Assembly: GCF_002205645.1 (NCBI RefSeq)
Contig: NZ_NIOF01000001.1
Span: 496,001-560,000 of the forward strand
Direction of reading: 5' to 3'
DNA from: Roseateles aquatilis
Lineage (GTDB): Bacteria > Pseudomonadota > Gammaproteobacteria > Burkholderiales > Burkholderiaceae_C
DNA: 64,000 bases
Part shown: in pieces, positions 1-8,547 of the stretch
Position numbering within the stretch: position 1 is the stretch's first letter
Layout: each line of letters opens with the position of its first letter
Program-made: the position numbers and the translations under genes
The notes under the pieces: generated by a model
The model's database searches: none
What the model was told of the DNA's origin: nothing
What the model saw: the letters and a program-made list of their open reading frames with translations, nothing else

Positions 1-329
1 AGTCCAAGTACTCCGACGACGCCCGCATCCGCATCGACTACATCACCAACAGCCTGGCTGCCTACGAAGTGCATGTGGCGCGCTACTACTACAACCGCGG
101 CGCCTACCTGGCCTCGGCGAACCGCGCGCAGGCGGCGCTGCTGGAGTTCCAGCACGCCCCCGCGCTGGAGGAAGCGCTGTTCCTGATGGTCAAGAGTTAC
201 GACCGGCTGGGCATGACCCAACTGCGCGACGACTCGGAGCGCGTGCTCAAGGCCAGCTTCCCGGACAGCAGCTATCTGACGACGGGCACGGCTCGAGCGA
301 AAGACAAAGCCTGGTGGCAAATCTGGTAA
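1..329 (+). CDS. bamD: Outer membrane assembly lipoprotein BamD, C-terminal part
   Basis: This is the last ~108 residues of BamD, the TPR-repeat lipoprotein of the BAM complex that inserts beta-barrel proteins into the outer membrane. The reading frame is open from the window edge (first full codon at base 3), so the signal peptide and lipobox are outside. The segment AAYEVHVARYYYNRGAYLAS followed by ANRAQ and EEALFLMVKSYDRLG matches the family's C-terminal TPR helices. The end (SFPDS, then KDKAWWQIW) is an aromatic tail. A strong terminator follows 30 bases after the stop, so this ends its transcription unit. Identity rests on the fragment only, but the motif match is clear. Confidence 0.9.
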   Translation, partial: SKYSDDARIRIDYITNSLAAYEVHVARYYYNRGAYLASANRAQAALLEFQHAPALEEALFLMVKSYDRLGMTQLRDDSERVLKASFPDSSYLTTGTARAKDKAWWQIW

Positions 330-357
330 CTTGAGCGGACTCTGCTCGGACCACCCG

Positions 358-384
358 GCCCGCTTTCGAGCGGGCTTTCTTTTT
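358..384 (+). terminator. Rho-independent terminator after bamD
   Basis: A perfect 7-bp stem (GCCCGCT/AGCGGGC) closed by a TTCG tetraloop is followed by TTTCTTTTT. It ends bamD on the plus strand, and the convergent helicase gene stops just beyond it. Confidence 0.9.
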
Positions 385-390
385 GCCGCG

Positions 391-2490
391 TCAGGCGTCG
401 TGGGAAGCGCGCAGTTCGGCCAGCCATGCCTGAGCCGTCGCTTCGTCGGGCACTTGCGTCATCGGCGGCAAGGCCTCGCGCAGGCGACGGCCGTAGTGGG
501 AGCCCGCCAGGCGCGGGTCGCAAACGACCAGCAGCCCGCGATCGGTCTCGGTGCGGATCAGGCGCCCCGCGCCCTGCTTCAGCGCGATCGCGGCCTCGGC
601 GACGAAGTACTCCATGAACGGGTTGCGCCCCTCGGACTCCAGCCGCGTCACGCGCGCCTCGACCAGCGGATCGTTCGGCGGCGGAAACGGCAACTTGTCG
701 ATCACGACGCATTGCAGCGAATCGCCGGGTACGTCGATGCCCTCCCAGAAGCTCGCCGATCCGACCAGCACCGACGCCGGCTGATCGACGAACTGCTGCA
801 GCAACTGCCGCTTGGGCATGCTGCCCTGCACCAGCACCTCGATGCGATGGCCGCCTTCCTCGAAACGCTGGCGCAGCACATCGGCGACCGTCTGCAGTTG
901 GCGCAGCGTCGTCGTCAGGATGAAGGTCCGCCCGCCGAGCTTGGCCGCCAAGCGGGCGCCGAGCCACCCCACCGATTCGCCGTGGTCGGGCTCGGACGGC
1001 TTCGGAAAATGCCGCGGCACGTATAGCCGCGCGTGCGTCGCGTAGTCGAACGGGCTGCCGACACGCAGCGTGCGCGCGCCCTGCAGGCCGGCGGGCTCGG
1101 TGAACCAGGCCAGGTCCTCGCCCTCGCCCAGCGTCGCGGACGTGAACACCCAGGCCTTGGGCGTGCTCGCCAGCGCCTCCTGCATCGCCTCGCGGATGTC
1201 GAGCGGCGATTCCACCAGCCGGACCTGGTGTGTGCCGACATCGACCCAGCGCACCGCGCCGGGATCGGGCTCGCGCGCGAACAGCAGCGCGTTCTTGTAG
1301 ACCTCGACCGCGCGCTCGTGCAGCCGCGCCAGGTCGGGTCCGACCTCCATCACCGTCGCCAGCGCGTCGACGCTGAGCTCAAGCGCCCGCGCCACCTCCG
1401 CCAGCGCGGCCTCGAAGTCGGCGCGGCCGGCGCATTCGTTCCAGCGCAGCTTGAGCAGGCCGCGCAGTTCACGCCCACCGGCGCAGGCCAGCCGCAAGGC
1501 GCGGGCCGCGCGCTCGACGCCGGCTGAAATCTCCTGCCACTCCTGTAGCCCGCGCGCATGGACCAGCCCTTGCGCGACCAGGTCGCGCGCGAAGTCGAAC
1601 AACTGCGCGCTGCCGACCATGCGGCCGAGGAAGTTCAGACCCGCCTCGGGCAGTTGATGCGCCTCGTCGAAGATCGCCACCTCGACGCTGGGCAGCAGCT
1701 CCGCGACGCCGCTGTCGCGCAGCACCAGGTCGGCGAAGAACAGGTGGTGATTGACGACGACGAGGTCCGCTTCCATCGCCTCGCGCCGCGCCTTGACGAC
1801 ATGGCAGTCGCGATACGACGGGCAGTCCGTGCCGAGGCAGTTGTCGCGGTTCGAGCTCACGATGGGCAGCACCGGCGAGCGCTCGTCCAGGCCGTCGATC
1901 TCGGAGAAGTCGCCGGTGTGCGTCGTCATGGCCCAGCGCTCGATGCGCGCCAGCTGCGCGACGGCGCGGCGGTCGGGCAACTCGGCGCTGTGGCGCGCCT
2001 GCTCCAGCCGATGCAGGCAGAGATAGCTGCCACGGCCCTTCAGCAAGGCGGCGCGCAGCGGCAGCGAGAAGGTCTCCAGCAGCCGCGGCAGGTCGCGCAG
2101 ATAGAGCTGGTCCTGCAGGCTCTTGGTCGCGGTGCTGATCAGCGTGCGCCCGCCGGAGAGCAGCGCCGGCACCAGGTAGGCGAAGGTCTTGCCGACGCCG
2201 GTGCCGGCCTCGACCACCAGCGTCTCGCGGCCCGCGATCGCCTGCGCGACCGCGCGCGCCATGCCCTGCTGGGGCTCTCTGGGCGAATAACCGGCGTCAT
2301 GCCGCGACAACGGGCCACCGATGTCGAACGCGGCCACGACGGCCTGTTCCAGCTCGCCCGGACGCAGCGCCTCGGCGGCGGGACGCTCGCGGACCGGCGC
2401 GGGCGGGACGTCGGACCCCGGCGCTCCCCAGGGAGCATCCGCCATCAGGTCGTCGGTCGATTCGGTGGGGTCCTGGTCAGGCCGGCTCAT
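391..2490 (-). CDS. ATP-dependent DNA helicase, DinG/YoaA (XPD-like) family
   Basis: A 699-residue superfamily 2 helicase of the iron-sulphur XPD/DinG group, acting 5'-to-3' in repair of damaged or structured DNA. Walker A EAGTGVGKT lies at residues ~94-102 and the DEAH box at ~275-278. Four cysteines (C158, C218, C223, C229) between them have the spacing of the family's 4Fe-4S cluster. The C-terminal half has the helicase motifs SASFWEGIDVPG and KQGAGRLIR. The first ~60 residues are acidic and Pro-rich, so probably disordered. The start overlaps the end of the upstream DUF465 gene by 14 bases, which implies translational coupling and one operon. It could be named dinG or yoaA; the sequence does not decide. 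Confidence 0.9.
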   Translation of the reverse strand: MSRPDQDPTESTDDLMADAPWGAPGSDVPPAPVRERPAAEALRPGELEQAVVAAFDIGGPLSRHDAGYSPREPQQGMARAVAQAIAGRETLVVEAGTGVGKTFAYLVPALLSGGRTLISTATKSLQDQLYLRDLPRLLETFSLPLRAALLKGRGSYLCLHRLEQARHSAELPDRRAVAQLARIERWAMTTHTGDFSEIDGLDERSPVLPIVSSNRDNCLGTDCPSYRDCHVVKARREAMEADLVVVNHHLFFADLVLRDSGVAELLPSVEVAIFDEAHQLPEAGLNFLGRMVGSAQLFDFARDLVAQGLVHARGLQEWQEISAGVERAARALRLACAGGRELRGLLKLRWNECAGRADFEAALAEVARALELSVDALATVMEVGPDLARLHERAVEVYKNALLFAREPDPGAVRWVDVGTHQVRLVESPLDIREAMQEALASTPKAWVFTSATLGEGEDLAWFTEPAGLQGARTLRVGSPFDYATHARLYVPRHFPKPSEPDHGESVGWLGARLAAKLGGRTFILTTTLRQLQTVADVLRQRFEEGGHRIEVLVQGSMPKRQLLQQFVDQPASVLVGSASFWEGIDVPGDSLQCVVIDKLPFPPPNDPLVEARVTRLESEGRNPFMEYFVAEAAIALKQGAGRLIRTETDRGLLVVCDPRLAGSHYGRRLREALPPMTQVPDEATAQAWLAELRASHDA

Positions 2491-2743
2491 CGGGATCGCT
2501 GGCCCGTTCGAGCCGCGCGATCTCGTCGCGCAGCGCCAGGCGTTGCTTCTTCAGGCGACGCAGGGTCAGGTCGTCATTCGGCTGGCCGAGCGCATCGGCC
2601 TCATCGGCCGCATCAGGCGGGTCAGGTTGATCGCGATTGTCCGGCTGAGCACCGGACAATCGATCGATGCGGCCGTCCAACTCGGCATGCGCGATGCGGA
2701 GTTCGATCAGACGCCGGGCCGGAGAGTGAAGTTGTTCATCCAT
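2477..2743 (-). CDS. DUF465 (YdcH/SlyX-like) small coiled-coil protein
   Basis: An 88-residue hydrophilic protein. The N-terminal HSPARRLIELRIAHAELDGR and C-terminal LKKQRLALRDEIARLE helices match the DUF465/YdcH family of short, cytosolic, coiled-coil proteins of unknown function. A Pro/Asp-rich spacer of ~25 residues separates the two helices and makes it longer than the usual ~70 residues. I chose the ATG at 2743 because the family-like sequence begins there; a longer reading frame upstream is antisense to the phosphatase gene. It overlaps the helicase start by 14 bases, so the two are co-expressed. No function is known. Confidence 0.75.
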   Translation of the reverse strand: MDEQLHSPARRLIELRIAHAELDGRIDRLSGAQPDNRDQPDPPDAADEADALGQPNDDLTLRRLKKQRLALRDEIARLERASDPDEPA

Positions 2744-2780
2744 GAGGGGGAACCACTCGACCGAGAGGCCGAGGGAGGCG

Positions 2781-2786
2781 ATTATA
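2781..2786 (-). promoter_or_regulatory. Consensus -10 box for the DUF465-helicase operon
   Basis: Read on the minus strand this is TATAAT, a perfect sigma-70 -10 hexamer, 37 bases upstream of the DUF465 start codon. It lies only 8 bases before the divergent PP2C start, so the two units share a ~50-base control region. No -35 with ideal spacing is obvious (GGTTGT at 17-base spacing is the best). Confidence 0.5.
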
Positions 2787-2794
2787 GTTTTGGG

Positions 2795-3562
2795 ATGAGT
2801 CGCACAACCCCAGGCTTTCGCCTCAGCGCCGCCACCGGCATCCATCGCGGCGATCGCCTGTACCAGCAGGACCAGGTCCAGGTCATCGCCCACCCTCGCC
2901 AGGCAGGCTGCGTGCTGGGCATCGTCGCCGACGGCATGGGCGGCAAGAGCGGCGGCCGCAAGGCGGCGGACCAGGTCATCCTGACCGCGCAGCAGCTCTT
3001 CGAGCGCTTCGTGCCGGGTGAGGAGGACGAGGCCGAGCTGCTGCGGCAGATCGTCTCCGAAGCCCACCTCATGATCCGCCTGACGGCGATTTCCGCCGAG
3101 GAAGAGCCGCACGCCACGCTGGCCGCCTTCCTGCTGACGGCGGACCGGCGCTGCTTCTGGATCCACACCGGCGACTCGCGCATTTATCACTTCCGCGGCC
3201 CCAACATGGTGACGCGCTCGCTCGACCAGTCGTACGTGCAGCGACTCGTCGACGAGGGCCAGATCACCGAGGAAGAGGCGCTGGTCCATCCGCAGTCCAA
3301 CCTGCTGACCGCCTGCCTGGGCACGGTGCAGGAGCCCACGCCGGTCGAGGCCTTCATCGAGCAGCTAGAACACGGCGACAGCCTGATGGCCTGCAGCGAC
3401 GGCCTGTGGCACTACTTCTCCGCCGCCGAGCTCGGCACCGTGATGCACAGCCTGCCGCCGCGCGACGGCGCGGAACTGCTGGTCAACAAGGCCCGGCAAC
3501 GCGCGAAGGGCACGGGCGACAACTTGTCGATCGCGATTGTGCGACTGGATCCGCGGGAATGA
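2795..3562 (+). CDS. PP2C-family serine/threonine protein phosphatase
   Basis: A 255-residue stand-alone PP2C phosphatase domain, a metal-dependent enzyme removing phosphate from Ser/Thr residues. The family motifs appear in order: RGDRLYQQDQ (~18-27), VADGMGG (~44-50, metal-binding Asp), HTGDSRIY (~124-131), CSDGLW (~200) and GDNLSIAIV near the end. The start at 2795 gives a normal N terminus; the open frame upstream runs antisense to DUF465. There is no membrane segment. No partner kinase gene is next to it, so its substrate cannot be inferred here. A terminator follows. Confidence 0.9.
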   Translation: MSRTTPGFRLSAATGIHRGDRLYQQDQVQVIAHPRQAGCVLGIVADGMGGKSGGRKAADQVILTAQQLFERFVPGEEDEAELLRQIVSEAHLMIRLTAISAEEEPHATLAAFLLTADRRCFWIHTGDSRIYHFRGPNMVTRSLDQSYVQRLVDEGQITEEEALVHPQSNLLTACLGTVQEPTPVEAFIEQLEHGDSLMACSDGLWHYFSAAELGTVMHSLPPRDGAELLVNKARQRAKGTGDNLSIAIVRLDPRE

Positions 3563-3610
3563 GCACGCTGCCCGCGGCGGCCTCGGCGCCCGCGAGGGCC
3601 TGACCAGGAA

Positions 3611-3645
3611 AAACGCCGGTCCTCGCGACCGGCGTTTGCCTTTTT
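3611..3645 (+). terminator. Rho-independent terminator after the PP2C gene
   Basis: A 10-bp stem AAACGCCGGT/ACCGGCGTTT with a 7-base loop is followed by TTTGCCTTTTT. It separates the phosphatase from the convergent gene at 3668. Confidence 0.85.
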
Positions 3646-3667
3646 GGGGGCCGATCGGCCTCGCGCT

Positions 3668-4348
3668 TCAGCGCCTGGGCAGCGCCTTGATGTCGGACGC
3701 GGACGGCGTCGGCAGATGGATGGGATCAGGCTTGGGCGTCGCGTTGCCCTTGGCCGACGACGCGGCGCTGGCGCGCTTCTGGTCGCGCAGGGCCAGGTCC
3801 TCGCTGGCCTTGCGCTGGCGCTGCTGCGCCTTCACGCGCCGCTCGGCGGCAGCGTCGCGACGGTCGGCCGCCTTGGCCTTCGCCTCGGCGTCCTGCTGCG
3901 CCTGCTGGCGCTGATGCAGCTCGGGATTCGCGCGCGGCGTCTTCGCCGCCGGCACTTGCGGCGCCGAGGCCGGATGGTCGGCCATGCGGACCGATTCGGT
4001 CTTGCGCCTGGCCTCGTCGGCGGCGGCCTGGCGTTCGTTCTCCAGCACGCGGGCGCGGGCCGCGACACCACGGCGTTCGCGATCCTCGGCGTTCACGATG
4101 TGTTCGGCGCGGTCCAGCGGGCGCAACAGGCGGATGCGCTCGTCACGCGCGTCCTCCAGGCAACTGGTGACGACGAAGCGCTGCCGGCACTCGCGCACCT
4201 TGTCCTGGTAGTCCTTCTCGACGCGGGCGCGCTCGGCCTCGATCTGGGCCCGGGTCATCTCGGCGGCCTGGGCCGGAGCGGGCAACGAGGACAGGGACGC
4301 GCACAACGTCAGCGGAGCAAGGACCGGAAGAAAAGCGGAAGGCTTCAT
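3668..4348 (-). CDS. Secreted Lys/Arg/Ala-rich coiled-coil protein, unknown function
   Basis: A protein of 226 residues beginning MKPSAFLPVLAPLTLCASLS and ending its signal peptide near APAQA/AE, so it is exported. I prefer this ATG (4348) to one 24 bases upstream because the signal peptide starts here. The mature part is a long charged helix with one Cys pair spaced ten residues apart in CRQRFVVTSC, probably a disulphide in the periplasm. The rest is Ala-, Lys- and Gln-rich with heptad-like character. The Cys-pair segment DARDERIRLLRPLDRAE looks like a family conserved in Burkholderiales, but I know no function. It ends 36 bases downstream of zapE and may be co-transcribed with it. Confidence 0.65.
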   Translation of the reverse strand: MKPSAFLPVLAPLTLCASLSSLPAPAQAAEMTRAQIEAERARVEKDYQDKVRECRQRFVVTSCLEDARDERIRLLRPLDRAEHIVNAEDRERRGVAARARVLENERQAAADEARRKTESVRMADHPASAPQVPAAKTPRANPELHQRQQAQQDAEAKAKAADRRDAAAERRVKAQQRQRKASEDLALRDQKRASAASSAKGNATPKPDPIHLPTPSASDIKALPRR

Positions 4349-4384
4349 GGGGGCGATCATCGCATCCGCCACACCGCCGCCGGA

Positions 4385-5485
4385 TCAGGTCAACGACGTA
4401 TCGACGTCGCGCCGCTCCAGTGCCAGGTACTCCTTGGACTGCATCTCCTGCAGCCGCGACACGGTGCGCGGGAATTCGTGCGCCAGCGGCCCTTCGGTGT
4501 AGAGCTGCTCGGCCGGCACCGCGGCCGAGATGATCAGCTTGCAGCGGCGGTCGTACAGCACGTCCACCAGCAGCGTGAAGCGGCGTGCCTCGCTGGCCAG
4601 CCGCGGCGGCATGGCCGGCACCTTGGACAGGATCACCGTGTGGAACTGGGTCGCCAGCTCCAGGTAGTCGTTCTGGGAGCGCGGCCCGCCACACAGCTCC
4701 GCGAAGTCGAACCACACCACGCCACCGGCGCGTCGGCGCGAGCGGATCTCGCGATGCTCGATGCGCAGGATCGGGTCCTCGTCGCGCGCCTCGGCCAGCG
4801 ACTCGAAGGCCGCCGTCAGCGCCTGCTCGGCCGCGTCGTTCAGCGGCGTGTGGTACAGGTCGACGTGGTCCAGCGAGCGCTGGCGATAGTCGGTGCCGTT
4901 GTCGACGTTGATGACCTCCAGGTTGGCCTTCAGCAGTTCGATCGCGGGCAGGATGCGATCCCGATGCAGGCCGTTGGGGTACAGGCCGTCGGGATGGAAG
5001 TTGGACGTCGTCACGATCGACACGCGGTTGCGGAACATCGCATCCAGCAGCCGGTGCAGGATCATCGCGTCGGTGACGTCGGCGACGTGGAACTCATCGA
5101 AGCAGATCAGGCGGAAACGCCGCGCGATGCGCTTGCCGAGCTCCTCCAGCGGGTCCTGGATGCCCTTGAGGTCCTGCAGCTCGCGGTGGACCTCGCGCAT
5201 GAACTCGTGGAAGTGCAGCCGCGTCTTGCGCGTCAGCGGCACCGCCTGGAAGAAGCAGTCCATCAGGAAGCTCTTGCCCCGCCCCACCCCGCCGAACATG
5301 TAGACGCCGCGCGGCAGCGGCGGCCGCACCAGCAGCTTGCTGAACGCGTTGGAACGTCGCGCCTTGTAGTCGGCCCATTCGTCCTGGCAACGCTGCAGCG
5401 CGGCGACGGCGCGTAACTGCGCGGGGTCGGCGGTGTAGCCGCGTTCGGCCAGGGTCTGCTGGTAAAGCTCGGTGACGGAGGTCAT
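4385..5485 (-). CDS. zapE: Cell division protein ZapE (AFG1-like ATPase)
   Basis: A 366-residue AAA-type ATPase of the AFG1/ZapE family. In E. coli ZapE associates with the FtsZ ring under stress; mitochondrial AFG1 has roles in protein turnover. Walker A GGVGRGKS is at ~65-72 and Walker B CFDEFHVAD at ~128-136. The family signature HFHEFMREVH follows Walker A, and the segment IVTTSNFHPDGLYPNGLHRD is typical sensor-1 sequence. Length is normal. It lies about 100 bases downstream of lpd on the same strand, separated by a GC-rich hairpin. Confidence 0.93.
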   Translation of the reverse strand: MTSVTELYQQTLAERGYTADPAQLRAVAALQRCQDEWADYKARRSNAFSKLLVRPPLPRGVYMFGGVGRGKSFLMDCFFQAVPLTRKTRLHFHEFMREVHRELQDLKGIQDPLEELGKRIARRFRLICFDEFHVADVTDAMILHRLLDAMFRNRVSIVTTSNFHPDGLYPNGLHRDRILPAIELLKANLEVINVDNGTDYRQRSLDHVDLYHTPLNDAAEQALTAAFESLAEARDEDPILRIEHREIRSRRRAGGVVWFDFAELCGGPRSQNDYLELATQFHTVILSKVPAMPPRLASEARRFTLLVDVLYDRRCKLIISAAVPAEQLYTEGPLAHEFPRTVSRLQEMQSKEYLALERRDVDTSLT

Positions 5486-5541
5486 GCGACGGTCTCGGGA
5501 GTCTGTTCGGCACGGTCGCGCGCCAGGCGCGGCACAAGGAC

Positions 5542-5568
5542 AAAGGGGCGACTCAGCGCCGCCCCTTT
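5542..5568 (-). terminator. Weak terminator-like hairpin after lpd
   Basis: A 9-bp stem AAAGGGGCG/CGCCCCTTT with a 9-base loop lies 20 bases after the lpd stop. On the minus strand it is followed by only TTTGTCC, so it may attenuate rather than fully stop transcription into zapE. Confidence 0.5.
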
Positions 5569-5588
5569 CGCGAGTTCCGAGCCGGGGC

Positions 5589-7016
<1,428 letters not shown>

Positions 7017-7044
7017 CAAAATCTCCAATCTCATTCAACGCTCT

Positions 7045-7170
7045 GTCGGAGCGTAGCGAGCGGGGTCAGGGCTAGGCGCGGGTGCCGAGCCACCGGAACG
7101 TAGCAGCGCTACGTGAGGATGGCGAGGCGGGCCCCGCAACGACGCCCTGGCGCCGCGCAGTAGCTCCGAC
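7045..7170 (-). repeat. Nested palindromic element between sucB and lpd
   Basis: Outer inverted repeat GTCGGAGC (7045-7052)/GCTCCGAC (7163-7170) is concentric with an inner perfect repeat ACGTAGC (7098-7104)/GCTACGT (7108-7114). GC-rich partial complements lie between them, such as GCGGGG with CCCCGC. The shared centre near 7106-7107 indicates one ~126-base stem-loop. It starts exactly at the sucB stop codon. It does not look like an intrinsic terminator, as no T-run follows. Confidence 0.65.
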
Positions 7171-8433
7171 TTAGATGTCGAAGAGGAGGCGGGACGGATC
7201 TTCGAGCGCTTCCTTCATGGCCACCAGGCCCAGCACGGCTTCGCGGCCGTCGATGATGCGGTGGTCATAGGACATCGCCAGATAGTTGATCGGGCGGATC
7301 ACGATCTGGCCGTTCTCGACCACGGCGCGGTCCTTGGTGGCGTGCACGCCCAGGATCGCGGATTGCGGCGGGTTGATGATCGGGGTCGACAGCATCGAGC
7401 CGAAGGTGCCGCCGTTGGAGATCGAGAAGGTGCCGCCGGTCATCTCTTCGATGCCCAGCTTGCCCTCTTGCGCCTTCTTGCCGTACTCGGCGATCTTCTT
7501 CTCGATGTCGGCGAAGCTCATCTGGTCCGCGTTGCGCAGGATCGGCACGACCAGGCCGCGCGGCGAGCCGACGGCGATGCCGATGTCGAAGTAGCCGTGG
7601 TAGACGATGTCGTTGCCGTCGACCGAGGCGTTCAGCACCGGGTACTTCTTCAGCGCGTGCACGGCGGCCTTGACGAAGAAGCTCATGAAGCCCAGCTTCG
7701 TGCCGTGCTCCTTGGTGAAGCTGTCCTGGAACTTCTTGCGCAGCTCCATGACCGGGGCCATGTTCACTTCGTTGAAGGTGGTCAGGATGGCGTTGGTCGA
7801 CTGCGACTGCAGCAGACGCTCGGCGATGCGGGCGCGCAGGCGGCTCATCGGCACGCGCTGCTCCGGGCGGTCGCCCAGGCTGGCGGCGGCCGGGGCGGCC
7901 ACGGCCGGCAGCGGCTTGGCGGCGGGCGCGGTCGGCGCCTGCACCGGGGCGGCCACGGCGGCCGGCTTGGCGCCGCCTTCGATGGCGCCCAGCACGTCAC
8001 CCTTGGTCACGCGGCCGTCCTTGCCGGTACCGGCGACGGAGCCGGCGGCCAGGTTGTTGTCGGCCATGATCTTGGCGGCGGCGGGCATCGCCACGCCGGC
8101 CTTGCTGTTGTCGCCAGTGGCGACGGCAGCGGCGGGTGCCGGAGCGGCGGCGGCGGGCGCTGCCGCGGCCGGGGCGGCGGCGCCGGCCTTGCCTTCGGAG
8201 TCGATCTTGGCGATGACCTGGTCCGAGGTCACCGTGCCGCCGTCGGCGACGACCAGCTCGGTCAGCACGCCGGCGGACGGCGCCGGCACTTCCAGCACGA
8301 CCTTGTCGGTCTCGATCTCGATCAGGATCTCGTCGATGGCGATGGCGTCACCGGGCTTCTTCTTCCACTGCAGCAGCGTCGCTTCGGCGACGGACTCGGA
8401 CAGTTGGGGGACTTTGACTTCTACGATTGCCAT
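7171..8433 (-). CDS. sucB: Dihydrolipoyllysine succinyltransferase (E2 of 2-oxoglutarate dehydrogenase)
   Basis: A 420-residue E2 core enzyme that passes the succinyl group from E1 to CoA. There is one N-terminal lipoyl domain with the lipoylated Lys in ETDKV (K44). Next come an Ala/Pro-rich linker (~78-110), a peripheral-subunit-binding domain ([10 protein letters not shown] to GRVTKGDVL, ~115-148), a second Ala/Pro linker, and the catalytic domain. That domain carries YDHRIIDG near residue 390, with the active-site His and Asp. A single lipoyl domain and the LSESV start mark it as SucB rather than pyruvate dehydrogenase E2. It lies 114 bases downstream of sucA, same strand. Confidence 0.96.
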   Translation of the reverse strand: MAIVEVKVPQLSESVAEATLLQWKKKPGDAIAIDEILIEIETDKVVLEVPAPSAGVLTELVVADGGTVTSDQVIAKIDSEGKAGAAAPAAAAPAAAAPAPAAAVATGDNSKAGVAMPAAAKIMADNNLAAGSVAGTGKDGRVTKGDVLGAIEGGAKPAAVAAPVQAPTAPAAKPLPAVAAPAAASLGDRPEQRVPMSRLRARIAERLLQSQSTNAILTTFNEVNMAPVMELRKKFQDSFTKEHGTKLGFMSFFVKAAVHALKKYPVLNASVDGNDIVYHGYFDIGIAVGSPRGLVVPILRNADQMSFADIEKKIAEYGKKAQEGKLGIEEMTGGTFSISNGGTFGSMLSTPIINPPQSAILGVHATKDRAVVENGQIVIRPINYLAMSYDHRIIDGREAVLGLVAMKEALEDPSRLLFDI

Positions 8434-8547
8434 GATGTTTTTTCTCTCGGTTTTTCAGTAAACCGGAGCCTTGCGCCTGCCGGCGCCGGGGAGCTGTGCC
8501 TGTCCCCGGCGGCCGGTGTCATTGCGGCGCGCGGCGTCCGCAATGAC

